From NCBI GenBank assembly GCA_947259995.1, contig CAMYOK010000002.1:1342881-1406880 (forward strand): a stretch of 64,000 nucleotides of DNA, written 5' to 3'. The translations under genes and the position numbers were made by a program. Below the pieces are notes generated by a model. The model was given only the letters and a program-made list of their open reading frames with translations. It was not told the DNA's origin and searched no databases. The stretch is from an uncultured Pseudomonadales bacterium (GTDB taxonomy: Bacteria; Pseudomonadota; Gammaproteobacteria; Pseudomonadales; Pseudohongiellaceae). Below are positions 17,393 to 26,885 of the stretch, piece after piece. Within the stretch, counting starts at the first letter, position 1, and each line of letters starts with the position of its first letter.

Positions 17393-20300
17393 TTATAGCT
17401 GCATTAGGACTCGCGCGTACAATCTTCGGCCTCGGCCATCAAATACAGAGGCATCGTAGTTGATAGCGCCTGAGGTGCGATTCTCGCGGTATGGTAGGTC
17501 GGCATTGAATGCATCTAGGGCGCCAACAGTTAGTACCGTTGTGCCTAGGCGATCATTAGCCCACTGATGAGTATAGCTGTATTGCAAGTCCCAGCTTTGA
17601 TAGCTGTCGATTGTCTTGCTCACAAGGGCGCGTACCGTGTCGTTCCCTGTCGCAAAAGTGTTCTCGTAAGAGAGATCACGATAGGAGCCGATCACACGTG
17701 TGATGACCGAAACAGCGTGACTATTGCGCATCCAGCTTAAGCTGGCATTGCCCTTGTTGTCAGGCAAAGAGCGCACTAGGTTGCCATCACCTGTCGTGCC
17801 TGCAGCGTCGAAGACACCGGTTTCGAGCAGACCGAGCTCTAGGCCAGGAACATTGTCGAGCGTGTACTGACGGACATGAGTGTAATCGAGCCCTGCGCGG
17901 AAGCGGCCCCAGTCGTTAGTCCAAGTGTAGCCTAATCTAATATCGATACCGTCCGCCGTGATATTACCGGCATTGATCGCGCTTAATTTAGTGGTAGTCA
18001 AATCGGCTGTTGAGACACCGAAGGTTCTAACTACCCCTTCTATTTGATAGGCAGCAGGATTAACCACGCAGTCAAGGCGGGAGCCAGCGATGACATCTCG
18101 GAAGCCAGTGTTACCGCCTGGGGTACCTTGAGTATTAGGGTCTGTCCCCCATTGAGCTTCTAATGCTACAGGGTCACAGGGAGTGAGTTGTTCCATCGCC
18201 GCCCAGTCGCCAGTGCGGCTTGCAGGAATGGTGCCGTTGAGAACGTAATTGGATGGATCTGCTGCGGCCTGTTTAAACAAGGCAAGCTCGTCAGCAATCG
18301 CCGAGATGCCTGGCTGTGGTAGTACTTTGTCGCTTAGCTCAAAGCGCCAGAGATCGGCATTAACGCTAAGTCCTTCTAATCGACCCGCTGGAGTCCAAAT
18401 AAACCCTGTGCCATAGGTGTCGGCGTATTCGTTGCCAACATAAGGTGCAGGCCCGCCTAACGTGTAAGTGAAGTTTGGCAAAGCATTGGCGTTGTTCACC
18501 TCTGCTAGCCCTGCACGAACCGCTTGGTTACGGATTGGATCGCGGAAAGTGTTGCTAGAAGCCTCCAAGCCTTCTTCGACGATCCCCACATTAGGGGCGC
18601 GGAAAGACTGTGAGAAGGAGCCCCTGAGCAATAACGTCTCAACTGGGCGCCAGCTCATAGCGATCTTAGAGGTTAACTCTCCGCCAATATTGCCGCCGTA
18701 ATCTTCATAGCGTAGGGCTAATTGAGTTTCAACATTTTCAATCAGAGGCAACGAGAATTCGGTAAAAACCGATTTAATATCACGATCGTTTTCGTAGTTG
18801 AAACTACAGAACGCACACTCGTAGTTGTTGCTGACATAATGCGTGGTGTTAGGTTCGCCATTCGTGCCCCAATCTAAAATCGCCGCAGGGATCCCTGGGT
18901 AGTTTAGATATGGAGCGCGAGATTTATTGCTTTGCATGCGGTACTGCGCACCTACAGCAAACTGAGCGGTGCCGCCCTTGAGCTCCATGATCTCGCCCGA
19001 TAGCACAGCGTCTATAACGCCCAATTTATTGCGTTTATCCGAACGCTTAACTGTCGGATTCATCCACTCCATCAGGGCTTCGTTGTTGGCAAGGTCAGCA
19101 TTCGTCATCTGGGTGAGGAATGGGTTATAGAACATACAACCATCTTGGCCGTGATTATTGCTGGTTAATGCCAGAGAGATGCTCTCGCGGGTAGTGAACA
19201 CGAACCCTGGAAAGAAGGTCTGAGTATAGCCGCCATAGTAAGCGCCATTTGCCACATTCCACATGGTTGGAAGAGCGCCACCAAATGGTCCTGGTTCGTC
19301 TCTGAAATTGAAGTCGCTAATGCCATTTGGATTACAGCTCTCACCGCCAAGGCCATTGACCGCTAACTCTGCACGGTCGCGTTGGAAGGTTTGATATTCT
19401 TGCTCGAAGCTCGTGCCGCTCCAGGAATAACCAACGTCGTAGTTAAAGCGGCGATCGTTGAAGGCATGAAACTCGCCTTTAACACCCGCTTGTACCCCTA
19501 GAGTCTCGGTTTTAGTGAGATTGCTGTTGCCGCCTTGGCGTGGTGCATTCCCGCGTTGCACATTGGCGTAAAATGGCACATTAAGGCCGCCGTTTGCCAT
19601 CGAATTTGGCATATTAGCAATGCTGGTGGGCCGTGTAAGCCCAGCTTTTGGCGCGTAATAGCCTAACTCAGCTGTCATGCCAATGGCATAGCCACCATAT
19701 TGAGGGTTGCCCGTGTGCGCTCCAGGCGCCGCTAAGAACGTTGTGGGGCCACGTGACCCGTTCGCACCTGAGTCGGCGCGTTCAATTTCAGTATCCGAAT
19801 ATTGAAAGAAGGAGTAGAACTCGGCTTTTTCACTAAACGTATGGCTAAACGCCCCTGCAAAGCTGTTGCGTTCCATCCCTACTTGCATGAACTCCCACTC
19901 TTCGGTGAACTCACGGCAAGCGCCATTGTTGTCACCACGTTGATCTTGCCTTGTGCCAGTAAAGAATGGACGACCATCGGCACTGCTAAGCTCGCTACAT
20001 AGTGGGTCAGTAAGTACTAGCGTTGAAGCGCCGCCTTCGGCAATATTTTGCGCGGTCATCGCGCTATTGATATAGGCAGGATTGACGTTTGAGCCAAAGG
20101 CAGGGTTGGCCATAGTTTGCGCGATAGTTCTGGCTGATCCACCAACTAAGCCGGTGTACTGAACGTTCTCATCATAGAAGTTGCCATATTCGACTTGCAC
20201 GGGGTCGCGGCTGAATTTTTCGGCGGATAGTACGAAGTGCGTGTCACCATCGTCATCTCCCCAGCCCCAGATGATGCTGCCGGTTTTATCTTGTTGGTTG

Positions 20301-20872
20301 GTCGCTGCATCGAGTGCTTGTAAATCGCCGTAGACCTCTAAGCCTTCAAAGTCGGTGCGCATAATCACATTGACAACGCCGGCAACGGCATCGGACCCAT
20401 ATAAAGCGGAGCCACCATCGGTGAGCACTTCTACACGCTCAACCATGACCAGTGGAATGGTATTGATATCGACAAACTCGCCACCACTGCGTGTAGTCGT
20501 GGCAGCAGAAACCTGCCTCTTCCCATTGATAAGTGTTAGGGTGGAGTTCTCTCCTAAATTGCGTAAATTGACGTTAGCGGTCCCAGACAGGGCGGAACCC
20601 TCTCCTGCGCCTTCATTGGTAAAGGAGCCAGAGTTAATCTCGAGATTCTTAATGACATCCCAGATTTGGGCTGCCCCTTGTGCTTCGATCGAAGCCCTGT
20701 CGACAGTGGTCACTGGAGAAGGTGCGTCTAAAGGTGTGCCGCGGATATAGGATCCTGTGACAACGACTTCTTCAATTTCGGCGTCTTGTTGTGCGGCAGC
20801 TTGTAATGAAACGCTCGCTAGAATAATCGCAGTAGTAATTGCTTTACGCCTGCTGGGTATTGGTCCACGCAT
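17393..20872 (-). CDS. TonB-dependent outer-membrane receptor
   Basis: 1159 residues, at the large end of the family. The signal peptide ends at SLQAAAQ; a TonB box (EEVVVTGSYIRG) follows directly. Plug domain: PVTTVDRASIEAQGAAQIWDVIKN, VNLRNLGENSTLTLINGKRQ, DINTIPLVMVERVEVLTDGGSALYGSDAVAGVVNVIM. The remaining ~900 residues are a 22-strand-type barrel with long loops rich in Asn/Gly and several Cys. GGGGGAAG precedes the ATG. No partner SusD, hydrolase or siderophore gene is adjacent, so substrate is unknown; the LRNLG plug type is common among carbohydrate- and peptide-linked receptors of marine gammaproteobacteria. Ends with a strong terminator. Confidence 0.95.
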   Translation of the reverse strand: MRGPIPSRRKAITTAIILASVSLQAAAQQDAEIEEVVVTGSYIRGTPLDAPSPVTTVDRASIEAQGAAQIWDVIKNLEINSGSFTNEGAGEGSALSGTANVNLRNLGENSTLTLINGKRQVSAATTTRSGGEFVDINTIPLVMVERVEVLTDGGSALYGSDAVAGVVNVIMRTDFEGLEVYGDLQALDAATNQQDKTGSIIWGWGDDDGDTHFVLSAEKFSRDPVQVEYGNFYDENVQYTGLVGGSARTIAQTMANPAFGSNVNPAYINSAMTAQNIAEGGASTLVLTDPLCSELSSADGRPFFTGTRQDQRGDNNGACREFTEEWEFMQVGMERNSFAGAFSHTFSEKAEFYSFFQYSDTEIERADSGANGSRGPTTFLAAPGAHTGNPQYGGYAIGMTAELGYYAPKAGLTRPTSIANMPNSMANGGLNVPFYANVQRGNAPRQGGNSNLTKTETLGVQAGVKGEFHAFNDRRFNYDVGYSWSGTSFEQEYQTFQRDRAELAVNGLGGESCNPNGISDFNFRDEPGPFGGALPTMWNVANGAYYGGYTQTFFPGFVFTTRESISLALTSNNHGQDGCMFYNPFLTQMTNADLANNEALMEWMNPTVKRSDKRNKLGVIDAVLSGEIMELKGGTAQFAVGAQYRMQSNKSRAPYLNYPGIPAAILDWGTNGEPNTTHYVSNNYECAFCSFNYENDRDIKSVFTEFSLPLIENVETQLALRYEDYGGNIGGELTSKIAMSWRPVETLLLRGSFSQSFRAPNVGIVEEGLEASSNTFRDPIRNQAVRAGLAEVNNANALPNFTYTLGGPAPYVGNEYADTYGTGFIWTPAGRLEGLSVNADLWRFELSDKVLPQPGISAIADELALFKQAAADPSNYVLNGTIPASRTGDWAAMEQLTPCDPVALEAQWGTDPNTQGTPGGNTGFRDVIAGSRLDCVVNPAAYQIEGVVRTFGVSTADLTTTKLSAINAGNITADGIDIRLGYTWTNDWGRFRAGLDYTHVRQYTLDNVPGLELGLLETGVFDAAGTTGDGNLVRSLPDNKGNASLSWMRNSHAVSVITRVIGSYRDLSYENTFATGNDTVRALVSKTIDSYQSWDLQYSYTHQWANDRLGTTVLTVGALDAFNADLPYRENRTSGAINYDASVFDGRGRRLYARVLMQL

Positions 20873-21213
20873 ATTTCTTCCCCCGTATTCTTGTAGTTGT
20901 AGGACATATGTGTAGCTCGCGCTGACAACTGCCGTCCATCCATGTCAGAAAATCCATTTTACAATTCAAGAATCGAAGCGTGAAGCGCAACTTAGTATAT
21001 GGCACATAAATCTTTGATAGCAATTAATTTAGCCTAGGATATAGGGGGGATGGTAGATCTATAAGGTAAATGAATCTTAATCATTGTTTGCAGTGATTGA
21101 TACGGTTGCTGATTCTTGTTTTCGAAAGCTAACTGGGAATAAAGGAAACAATAGTGTCATATTTCAACGTCTGTTTGTCATGAGAGGCAGAAACGAGTGT
21201 TGGTTTTTTACTG
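20873..21213. other. Gene-free spacer between the receptor and ahpC
   Basis: This AT-rich stretch separates the divergent receptor and ahpC genes. I find no convincing open frame in it. It contains AATGA/TCATT arms near 21070-21090 that only loosely resemble a Fur site and are not claimed as one. The ahpC control region follows at 21214. Confidence 0.5.
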
Positions 21214-21280
21214 ATTGATAAATGCTATCGATATGCTTATATATAATCTATTTACATTAAGTGTTGATCTTGCGTAAAAT
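21214..21280 (+). promoter_or_regulatory. ahpC promoter with OxyR-like operator
   Basis: Two 15-base half-sites end in CTAT: ATTG-N7-CTAT at 21214-21228 and TTAT-N7-CTAT at 21237-21251. The second has the T and A at the expected inner positions. The gap is eight bases, one more than the textbook OxyR spacing. The site abuts a -35 TTTACA (21251-21256) and an 18-base spacer leads to TAAAAT (21275-21280), the place where OxyR normally activates. oxyR itself is at 62721. Confidence 0.5.
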
Positions 21281-21322
21281 GCCGTTCTTAGTAATTAACC
21301 ATGTCCTAACAGGAGTAAATAA

Positions 21323-21886
21323 GTGTCTCTAATCAACAGTGAAATCAAGCCATTTAAAACCACCGCCTTTCACAATGGCGCATTTTCTGAAGTGACAGAA
21401 GCTACACTTCGTGGCAAGTGGTCCGTGGTATTCTTCTACCCAGCAGACTTTACCTTTGTATGTCCAACTGAGCTTGGCGACCTCGCAGACAACTACGAAG
21501 AGTTCAAAAAGCTAGGTGTGGAGATCTACAGTGTTTCTACAGACACGCATTTTACGCACAAAGCTTGGCACGACAGCTCAGAAACAATTGGTAAGATCCA
21601 GTACCCGATGCTTGGCGATGCGACAGGCACTATCAGCCGCAACTTCGAAGTAATGATCGAGGCTGACGGTTTGGCTGAGCGCGGCACATTCGTGATCGAT
21701 CCAGAGGGTGTTATCCAGATCGTTGAGATCACAGCCGGCGGTATAGGCCGTGATGCTTCTGAGCTGTTGCGCAAGGTGAAAGCTGCACAATACGTTGCCG
21801 CGCACCCTGGTGAGGTTTGCCCAGCTAAGTGGAAAGAAGGCGATGCGACTCTGGCTCCCTCTCTTGACCTAGTCGGTAAAATCTAA
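21323..21886 (+). CDS. ahpC: Alkyl hydroperoxide reductase subunit C (2-Cys peroxiredoxin)
   Basis: 187 residues. It reduces hydrogen peroxide and organic hydroperoxides and is recycled by AhpF. Peroxidatic Cys47 lies in DFTFVCPTE; resolving Cys166 in EVCPAKW; both positions match the E. coli enzyme. [13 protein letters not shown] matches the GGLG motif of peroxide-sensitive 2-Cys enzymes. The start is GTG at 21323 with AGGAG seven bases upstream, giving the standard N-terminus [10 protein letters not shown]. It is followed by a hairpin and then ahpF, probably one operon with attenuated read-through. Confidence 0.98.
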   Translation: MSLINSEIKPFKTTAFHNGAFSEVTEATLRGKWSVVFFYPADFTFVCPTELGDLADNYEEFKKLGVEIYSVSTDTHFTHKAWHDSSETIGKIQYPMLGDATGTISRNFEVMIEADGLAERGTFVIDPEGVIQIVEITAGGIGRDASELLRKVKAAQYVAAHPGEVCPAKWKEGDATLAPSLDLVGKI

Positions 21887-21919
21887 GCATCACCTCCGCA
21901 AGTCTAGTTCGAATGCCCC

Positions 21920-21946
21920 GGCAGGCCTGTTTCTGATAGGCCTGCC
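21920..21946 (+). terminator. Hairpin between ahpC and ahpF
   Basis: Perfect 9-bp stem GGCAGGCCT / AGGCCTGCC with a nine-base loop, no T-run. Such a structure between ahpC and ahpF would reduce read-through and give more AhpC than AhpF, or stabilise the ahpC message. Confidence 0.6.
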
Positions 21947-22009
21947 TTCGCGGGCAGCATACCGATCGCCCCCTCTATCGTTACAATACTCTATGAAGGT
22001 TTTACGTCC

Positions 22010-23563
22010 ATGTTAGACGCAACAATGAAGTCACAATTGCAAGTTTATCTCGAGAAAGTGCAGCAGCCCTTCGAGCTTGTTGCCTCATTGGATGAAAGTG
22101 CTAAATCTCAAGAGCTGTGGTCCTTATTGGAAGAAATCGCCGCGTTGAGTGATAAGATATCGGCTCGCAAAGATGGTCAGGATCGACGGACACCTTCCTT
22201 TGCCATAACCCGCGAGGCGGCTAATATTAGCCTGCGCTTCGCAGGTATTCCTCTAGGGCATGAATTTACATCCTTGGTGTTGGCTCTTCTGCAAGTCGGG
22301 GGACACCCGCCCCGTGTTAGTGACGAGGTCGCAGAGCAGATCAAAGCTATAAAAGGGAATTTTGAGTTCGAAACCTATTTTTCCCTATCTTGCCAAAACT
22401 GCCCCGATGTCGTTCAGGCGTTAAATGTGCTGGCGGTATTGAACCCGAATGTTAAACATGTCGCCATTGACGGGGCTCTTTTTCAAGAGGAAGTTGATGA
22501 GCGTCAGATCATGTCGGTGCCCTCTATTTACCTTAACGGCGAACCTTTCGGTCAAGGTCGGATGAGTGTTGAGGAAATCCTCGCCAAGCTGGACACAGGC
22601 GCGGAAGCACGCGAGGCGGCGCGTATGTCCGAGCGTGAGGCGTTTGATGTGTTGGTGGTTGGAGGCGGCCCTGCTGGGGCGGCTGGTGCAATCTACGCTG
22701 CGCGTAAGGGAATTCGCACGGGCGTAGCAGCAGAGCGGTTTGGCGGGCAAGTACTCGACACAATGGGGATCGAGAACCTAATTGCGATCTCCGAAACCGA
22801 AGGGCCGAAATTGGCGCGTGCTTTAGAAGAGAATGTGCGCAATTACGATGTTGATATCATGAACCTGCAGCGTGCATCGGCTTTAGTGCCCGCAACGGAT
22901 GAAGGCGGTTTGCATGAGGTGCAGTTTGCTAGTGGCGCAAGCTTGAAAGCGAAAACTGTCATTGTGGCAACAGGAGCGCGTTGGAGAGAGCTAAATGTGC
23001 CGGGAGAGGACGAGTACCGAAACCGTGGTGTCGCTTACTGTCCGCATTGCGATGGCCCGCTATTCAAAGGCAAGCGTGTCGCAGTGATTGGTGGTGGTAA
23101 CTCCGGCATCGAGGCAGCGATAGATTTGGCCGGTTTGGTGAGTCACGTCACGGTGTTGGAGTTTGCGGAAGAACTGCGTGCCGACGCTGTGCTGCAAAAT
23201 AAGCTTTATAGTCTGAATAACGTGACTGTCATTCGCAATGCGCAGACCCAAAAAGTGTTAGGAGATGGACAAAAAGTAACCGGATTAAGCTATACCGACC
23301 GAGCTTCCGATGAGCTCAAAGACATCGAGCTCGAAGGTGTGTTTGTGCAGATTGGTCTGCTTCCCAACAGTGATTGGTTGCGAGGTGCTATAGAGTTGAG
23401 CAAGCATGGAGAAGTGATCACCGACCAACGCGGCGAGACGAATGTCGCCGGTGTGTTTGCCGCAGGTGATGTGACAACTGTCCCGTATAAACAAATCGTT
23501 ATTGCCATGGGGGAAGGGGCGCGTGCATCGTTAAGCGCCTTTGATCACTTAATCCGGCATTGA
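22010..23563 (+). CDS. ahpF: Alkyl hydroperoxide reductase subunit F
   Basis: 517 residues. A flavoprotein that passes electrons from NADH to AhpC. The N-terminal tandem thioredoxin-like domain carries the CxxC pair Cys128/Cys131 (LSCQNCPD); the FAD-binding motif is [19 protein letters not shown]; the thioredoxin-reductase-like CxxC is Cys344/Cys347 (AYCPHCDG); the NADH-binding motif is [17 protein letters not shown]; the C-terminal FAD motif is [15 protein letters not shown]. Cysteine positions are within one residue of E. coli AhpF, and the start [10 protein letters not shown] matches too. Ends in a strong terminator. Confidence 0.98.
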   Translation: MLDATMKSQLQVYLEKVQQPFELVASLDESAKSQELWSLLEEIAALSDKISARKDGQDRRTPSFAITREAANISLRFAGIPLGHEFTSLVLALLQVGGHPPRVSDEVAEQIKAIKGNFEFETYFSLSCQNCPDVVQALNVLAVLNPNVKHVAIDGALFQEEVDERQIMSVPSIYLNGEPFGQGRMSVEEILAKLDTGAEAREAARMSEREAFDVLVVGGGPAGAAGAIYAARKGIRTGVAAERFGGQVLDTMGIENLIAISETEGPKLARALEENVRNYDVDIMNLQRASALVPATDEGGLHEVQFASGASLKAKTVIVATGARWRELNVPGEDEYRNRGVAYCPHCDGPLFKGKRVAVIGGGNSGIEAAIDLAGLVSHVTVLEFAEELRADAVLQNKLYSLNNVTVIRNAQTQKVLGDGQKVTGLSYTDRASDELKDIELEGVFVQIGLLPNSDWLRGAIELSKHGEVITDQRGETNVAGVFAAGDVTTVPYKQIVIAMGEGARASLSAFDHLIRH

Positions 23564-23581
23564 GTTTGAGTCTCTTAATGC

Positions 23582-23623
23582 AAAACGGGCCTGTCGTGCA
23601 AAAGCGACAGGCCCGTTTTTTTT
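23582..23623. terminator. Bidirectional intrinsic terminator after ahpF
   Basis: CGGGCCTGTCG / CGACAGGCCCG stem with loop TGCAAAAG, flanked by AAAA on the left and eight T on the right. It lies between ahpF and the converging PQQ dehydrogenase gene and can work in both directions. Confidence 0.93.
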
Positions 23624-23629
23624 AGAAGT

Positions 23630-25294
23630 TTAATCAGCTAATGCGAAAGTTGCCATAGCGTTGCCCGAGACCACCGTGACGTATTGCACGTCATCAACCA
23701 TATAGGTCACTGGCGCCATGGCGATTTGACCGCCTAAACTGGCTTTCCACAACAGCTCGCCAGTGCGGGCGTCTAATGCGTGGAAATGCCCTTCGCGTCC
23801 ACCAGCGAAGAGCAAGTCAGTAGCTGTGGTTAGCATGCCGCCATCACTGACATCAAATTGCTCATATTTCCATACAGCCTTGCCCGTATCGGGATCCATT
23901 GCCATCAGCGCCGCATGCCCTACTTCATCTGTCCAAGTATTGATGGGCGTGGTGCGGCCAATGCCGACCCCGGGAGCACCAAGCGCGGGAGTGAGTACCG
24001 TAAACCCGCCGCCAAGAAATGCGCGGCCGGGCTCATATTCTTGTTCTTCGGCCCGGTATATTGTTGCGTAGTCTTCCCAAGCGCTGAAATAGAACAAATC
24101 GGTTCGGGGGCTGTAGGATGGTGGATACCAGTTGGTGGCGCCTTGATTGCCTGGCCATGTGGGCATCCCCTCTGGCTGTGGTGTAGGGATTGGTCGGCCA
24201 TTCTCATCTAAGCCGCTTGACCAGTTTACCTTCACATAAGGCTCTCCTAGCAGAAACTCGCCATCTTCACGATCAAGCACATAGAAATAGCCATTGCGGT
24301 TAGCCCAGAGCATCAGTTTGCGCTGCTCGCCTTGCCATTGCCGATCTACTAAAACAGGTACTTGCACTGAGTCGTAGTCATAGCCATCGTTGGGAGTGAA
24401 CTGAAAGTGCCATGCTAGTTCGCCAGTATCAGCGTCTAGCGCGATCACGGAGTCTGAATAGAGGTTGTCGCCAGGGCGTTGGTGGGGGTTCCAATCGGGG
24501 CCAGGGTTGCCGACTCCCCAATAAGTCAGATTGAGCTCAGGGTCGAAAGAGCCAGTAATCCACACCGGCGCACCGCCGTGCTCCCAGTCTTCATCGTCCC
24601 AGGAATCATGACCGGGCTCGCCTGGCGCTGGGATGGTGTAGAACTTCCATGCTTCCTCGCCAGTATCGGCATCATAGGCCACAACATAACCGCGAATACC
24701 AAATTCTCCGCCGCCCACGCCTACCATGACTTTGTCTTTAACGATTAGCGGAGCCATGGTGATTGAATAGGCCAGGTTGACGTCACCAACTTCGATGTTC
24801 CATAAAGGCTCGCCGTTGATTCTGTCTATGGCGATAAGGCGCGCATCGAGGGTACCCATATATACTTTGTCGCCGAGAATAGCGATGCCGCGATTATTAG
24901 CGCCGCAACAGACGCGTGCGTTCTCTGCAGGAGTGTGTTTATACATCCAAAACACACGCCCAGTGACAGGGTCCATCGCGATCACATCATTCGGCCGCTG
25001 AGTGATATACATAACTCCGTCGACCACGATGGGGTTAGATTGCCATGCCCCGAACACTTGGTTTTGCAGTAGCCACTTGAGCTCTAAATCTTCGACGTTG
25101 TCGCGATTGATTTGGCTTAATTGACTGTGTCGTTTACCCGAATAGTCCCCGTTATAGGTCATCCAATTTTCTGGTTCGTTTTCACTATTGAGTAGGCGCT
25201 CATACGTCACTTCTTGTTGGGCGAAACTGCTGGTGCTTGTTAAAAATGCCGCTAACAAGAGTGCCAATGCGCGTAGTATTTTTATTGTGTTCAT
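23630..25294 (-). CDS. PQQ-dependent alcohol dehydrogenase, XoxF-like metal site
   Basis: 554 residues, signal peptide ending at TSSFAQ, then an eight-bladed propeller. A periplasmic quinoprotein oxidising an alcohol and passing electrons to a cytochrome c. Vicinal Cys129-Cys130 (RVCCGANNRG), Glu197 (GGGEFGIRG) and Asn263 (GVGNPGPDWN) match PQQ/metal ligands; the catalytic base is Asp306 in GYDYDS. Asp308, two residues on, is the extra Asp that marks lanthanide-dependent XoxF/PedH-type enzymes, where calcium-type MxaF has Ala. Tryptophan-docking-type repeats (DADTGELAWHF, DARTGELLWKA) are present. Its ATG overlaps the diheme cytochrome stop by four bases. Substrate unknown; length is shorter than MxaF by about 45 residues. 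Confidence 0.9.
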   Translation of the reverse strand: MNTIKILRALALLLAAFLTSTSSFAQQEVTYERLLNSENEPENWMTYNGDYSGKRHSQLSQINRDNVEDLELKWLLQNQVFGAWQSNPIVVDGVMYITQRPNDVIAMDPVTGRVFWMYKHTPAENARVCCGANNRGIAILGDKVYMGTLDARLIAIDRINGEPLWNIEVGDVNLAYSITMAPLIVKDKVMVGVGGGEFGIRGYVVAYDADTGEEAWKFYTIPAPGEPGHDSWDDEDWEHGGAPVWITGSFDPELNLTYWGVGNPGPDWNPHQRPGDNLYSDSVIALDADTGELAWHFQFTPNDGYDYDSVQVPVLVDRQWQGEQRKLMLWANRNGYFYVLDREDGEFLLGEPYVKVNWSSGLDENGRPIPTPQPEGMPTWPGNQGATNWYPPSYSPRTDLFYFSAWEDYATIYRAEEQEYEPGRAFLGGGFTVLTPALGAPGVGIGRTTPINTWTDEVGHAALMAMDPDTGKAVWKYEQFDVSDGGMLTTATDLLFAGGREGHFHALDARTGELLWKASLGGQIAMAPVTYMVDDVQYVTVVSGNAMATFALAD

Positions 25295-26100
25295 TCTAGA
25301 CCTCTCAGTGTTAACAAATAGCCTATGAGGTCGGCGACTTCTTCATTGGCAAGTGATGTGGGCTCATGCACAGGCGTGCTACTAAGCTCGTAGCTTACAA
25401 GGTCGGATTTTACGAGCGAGCGTAGCTGTTCGTTGGAGTCTATAAGCTGCACTGAATAAGTGTCTTCATTTAAGCGCCGTCCAATAATGACCTCTTCCGT
25501 CCTCGTCACTAGGCGTATTTGGCGATTGATAGGTTGTAAGGTGGCAATCGGGTTAGTTAGGCTGGTTTGCAAAATCGAGGGTGTCCGTATTAGCCCGATA
25601 TCGCTTAAGTCTGGGGCAATACGGCTGCCTATGCCATTGATGCGATGGCAGGCGGCGCAATCACCCTTGCCGTCGTATATCTGTTTGCCTCGTAGGGGGT
25701 CGCCAATTCGAATCGCCACCCCATCAGGGTCGAAACCCGCGCGAATAAACGCAATGACGCCGCTGAGCTCCTCTGGGCGCAGGCTGAACGATGGCATTGC
25801 GCCCCCTGCAGCGCCTTCGCTAATGATGCGTGCGAGGTCCTCGTCAGAGCTCGCCGTCCTAAACTGTCCTTGGCGCAGATTGATGCCATCGATGGTGTCC
25901 CCCTGCGGGCCATGGCAAAGCGCACATTGCTGCACATAGACGCGAGAGCCTGCTTGTATGGATTCGCTGGTATATTGGTGGTCACTAATCTCCTGTGCGA
26001 AAGCGGGCGCAGTCATGCTCAAAGCCATGAGGCAGGAAAACAGTGTGGAAACAAAAGGGTTTTTGGGCTTATGCCCGGAACGGGGATGAAAAGCATTCAC
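25291..26100 (-). CDS. Periplasmic diheme cytochrome c
   Basis: 269 residues with signal peptide ending at APAFAQ and two heme motifs, CALCH (about residue 58) and CAACH (about 152). The first domain is a class I cytochrome c with axial Met in GGAMPSFSL. The second domain, with DLSDIGLIRTPSILQTSLTNP and the basic stretch NRQIRLVTRTEEVIIGRRLNEDTYSVQL, resembles the heme-binding module found with quinoprotein and membrane dehydrogenases. It is the first gene of a coupled pair with the PQQ dehydrogenase (four-base overlap), so it is the likely electron acceptor. The start is GTG with no strong ribosome-binding site; no better start keeps the signal peptide. Confidence 0.88.
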   Translation of the reverse strand: MNAFHPRSGHKPKNPFVSTLFSCLMALSMTAPAFAQEISDHQYTSESIQAGSRVYVQQCALCHGPQGDTIDGINLRQGQFRTASSDEDLARIISEGAAGGAMPSFSLRPEELSGVIAFIRAGFDPDGVAIRIGDPLRGKQIYDGKGDCAACHRINGIGSRIAPDLSDIGLIRTPSILQTSLTNPIATLQPINRQIRLVTRTEEVIIGRRLNEDTYSVQLIDSNEQLRSLVKSDLVSYELSSTPVHEPTSLANEEVADLIGYLLTLRGLE

Positions 26101-26235
26101 GGTATACGGCCTATTTTAGTTATTGTTTTAGAGTGCGAAGAATAATCTCATTTGCCGTGTGAATCCAGCGGATGCAGTCTACTAACGGCATGTGTTACCG
26201 TTGTTTAACAATAAGAATTGCTATGAGTGCCCAGT

Positions 26236-26853
26236 ATGAAGGCCTTTAACCGAAAATTAATACTGTGTTTTGCTTTATCCCTGATAATGCCAGGCTATGC
26301 GTTAGGGCATGGTGGTGTGGCATATGAAGAGGACCTTTGCGTCATAAACATCGATTTTCTGCAGGCGCATTTTACAATCTACCAACCCCAAAGTAGTGGC
26401 AATGAAGAGTTCTGTGAAGAGATTCCCAGTGTGAGTGAAACGGTTTTCGTTATGGAGTATCAGCACGAATTCCTCAAGCAAATGCCTGTCGACTTTCGCA
26501 TTATTGAAGATACGCAAGATTTTGGGATCTATGCTCGTTGGGAAGATGTGCAAACTATTCCCGATCTAGAAGCGGTCACGGCGTTCTATCAGCCCCCAGT
26601 GATTCGTACTCAGGGCGCTTTCACCACTGAATACGAGTTTGCCGAAGGCGGCACCTATATCGGAATCGTTACCGCCACACATCCTGAGAATGACCGGGTC
26701 TATAATGCGGTCTTCTATTTTCAAGTCGGCGGGCCAGACTATGGCACTCTCCCTTGGTTTTTTGGTTTGGCGATACTATTGCAATGTCTTTATTGGCTGA
26801 GTAATGGCGGATTGAAAAAGATACGACGAGAGAAGAGCGACAATAATTCATAA
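26236..26853 (+). CDS. Secreted Ig-fold-like protein with C-terminal membrane anchor, unknown
   Basis: About 205 residues from the ATG at 26236 (a GTG lies at 26227). A signal peptide ends at GYALG, directly followed by HGG. The middle region is beta-rich and has the look of a YtkA/FixH-like sandwich (MPVDFRIIEDTQDFGIYARWEDV, TTEYEFAEGGTYIGIVTATHP), which is a resemblance, not a proven match. Two Cys (CVINID, FCEEIP) may form a disulfide. One TM helix (LPWFFGLAILLQCLYWLSNGG) and a basic tail leave the domain outside the cytoplasmic membrane. It is 32 bases upstream of the multicopper oxidase and probably in its operon, so a metal-delivery or subunit role is likely but unproven. Confidence 0.65.
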   Translation: MKAFNRKLILCFALSLIMPGYALGHGGVAYEEDLCVINIDFLQAHFTIYQPQSSGNEEFCEEIPSVSETVFVMEYQHEFLKQMPVDFRIIEDTQDFGIYARWEDVQTIPDLEAVTAFYQPPVIRTQGAFTTEYEFAEGGTYIGIVTATHPENDRVYNAVFYFQVGGPDYGTLPWFFGLAILLQCLYWLSNGGLKKIRREKSDNNS

Positions 26854-26885
26854 AAATTAACGCAATTTTATAAGTGGTAGGCATC

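Noticed and set aside
21065..21095. Fur box upstream of ahpC/receptor
   Set aside because: AATGA and TCATT arms are present but spacing and core differ from the 19-bp Fur consensus.
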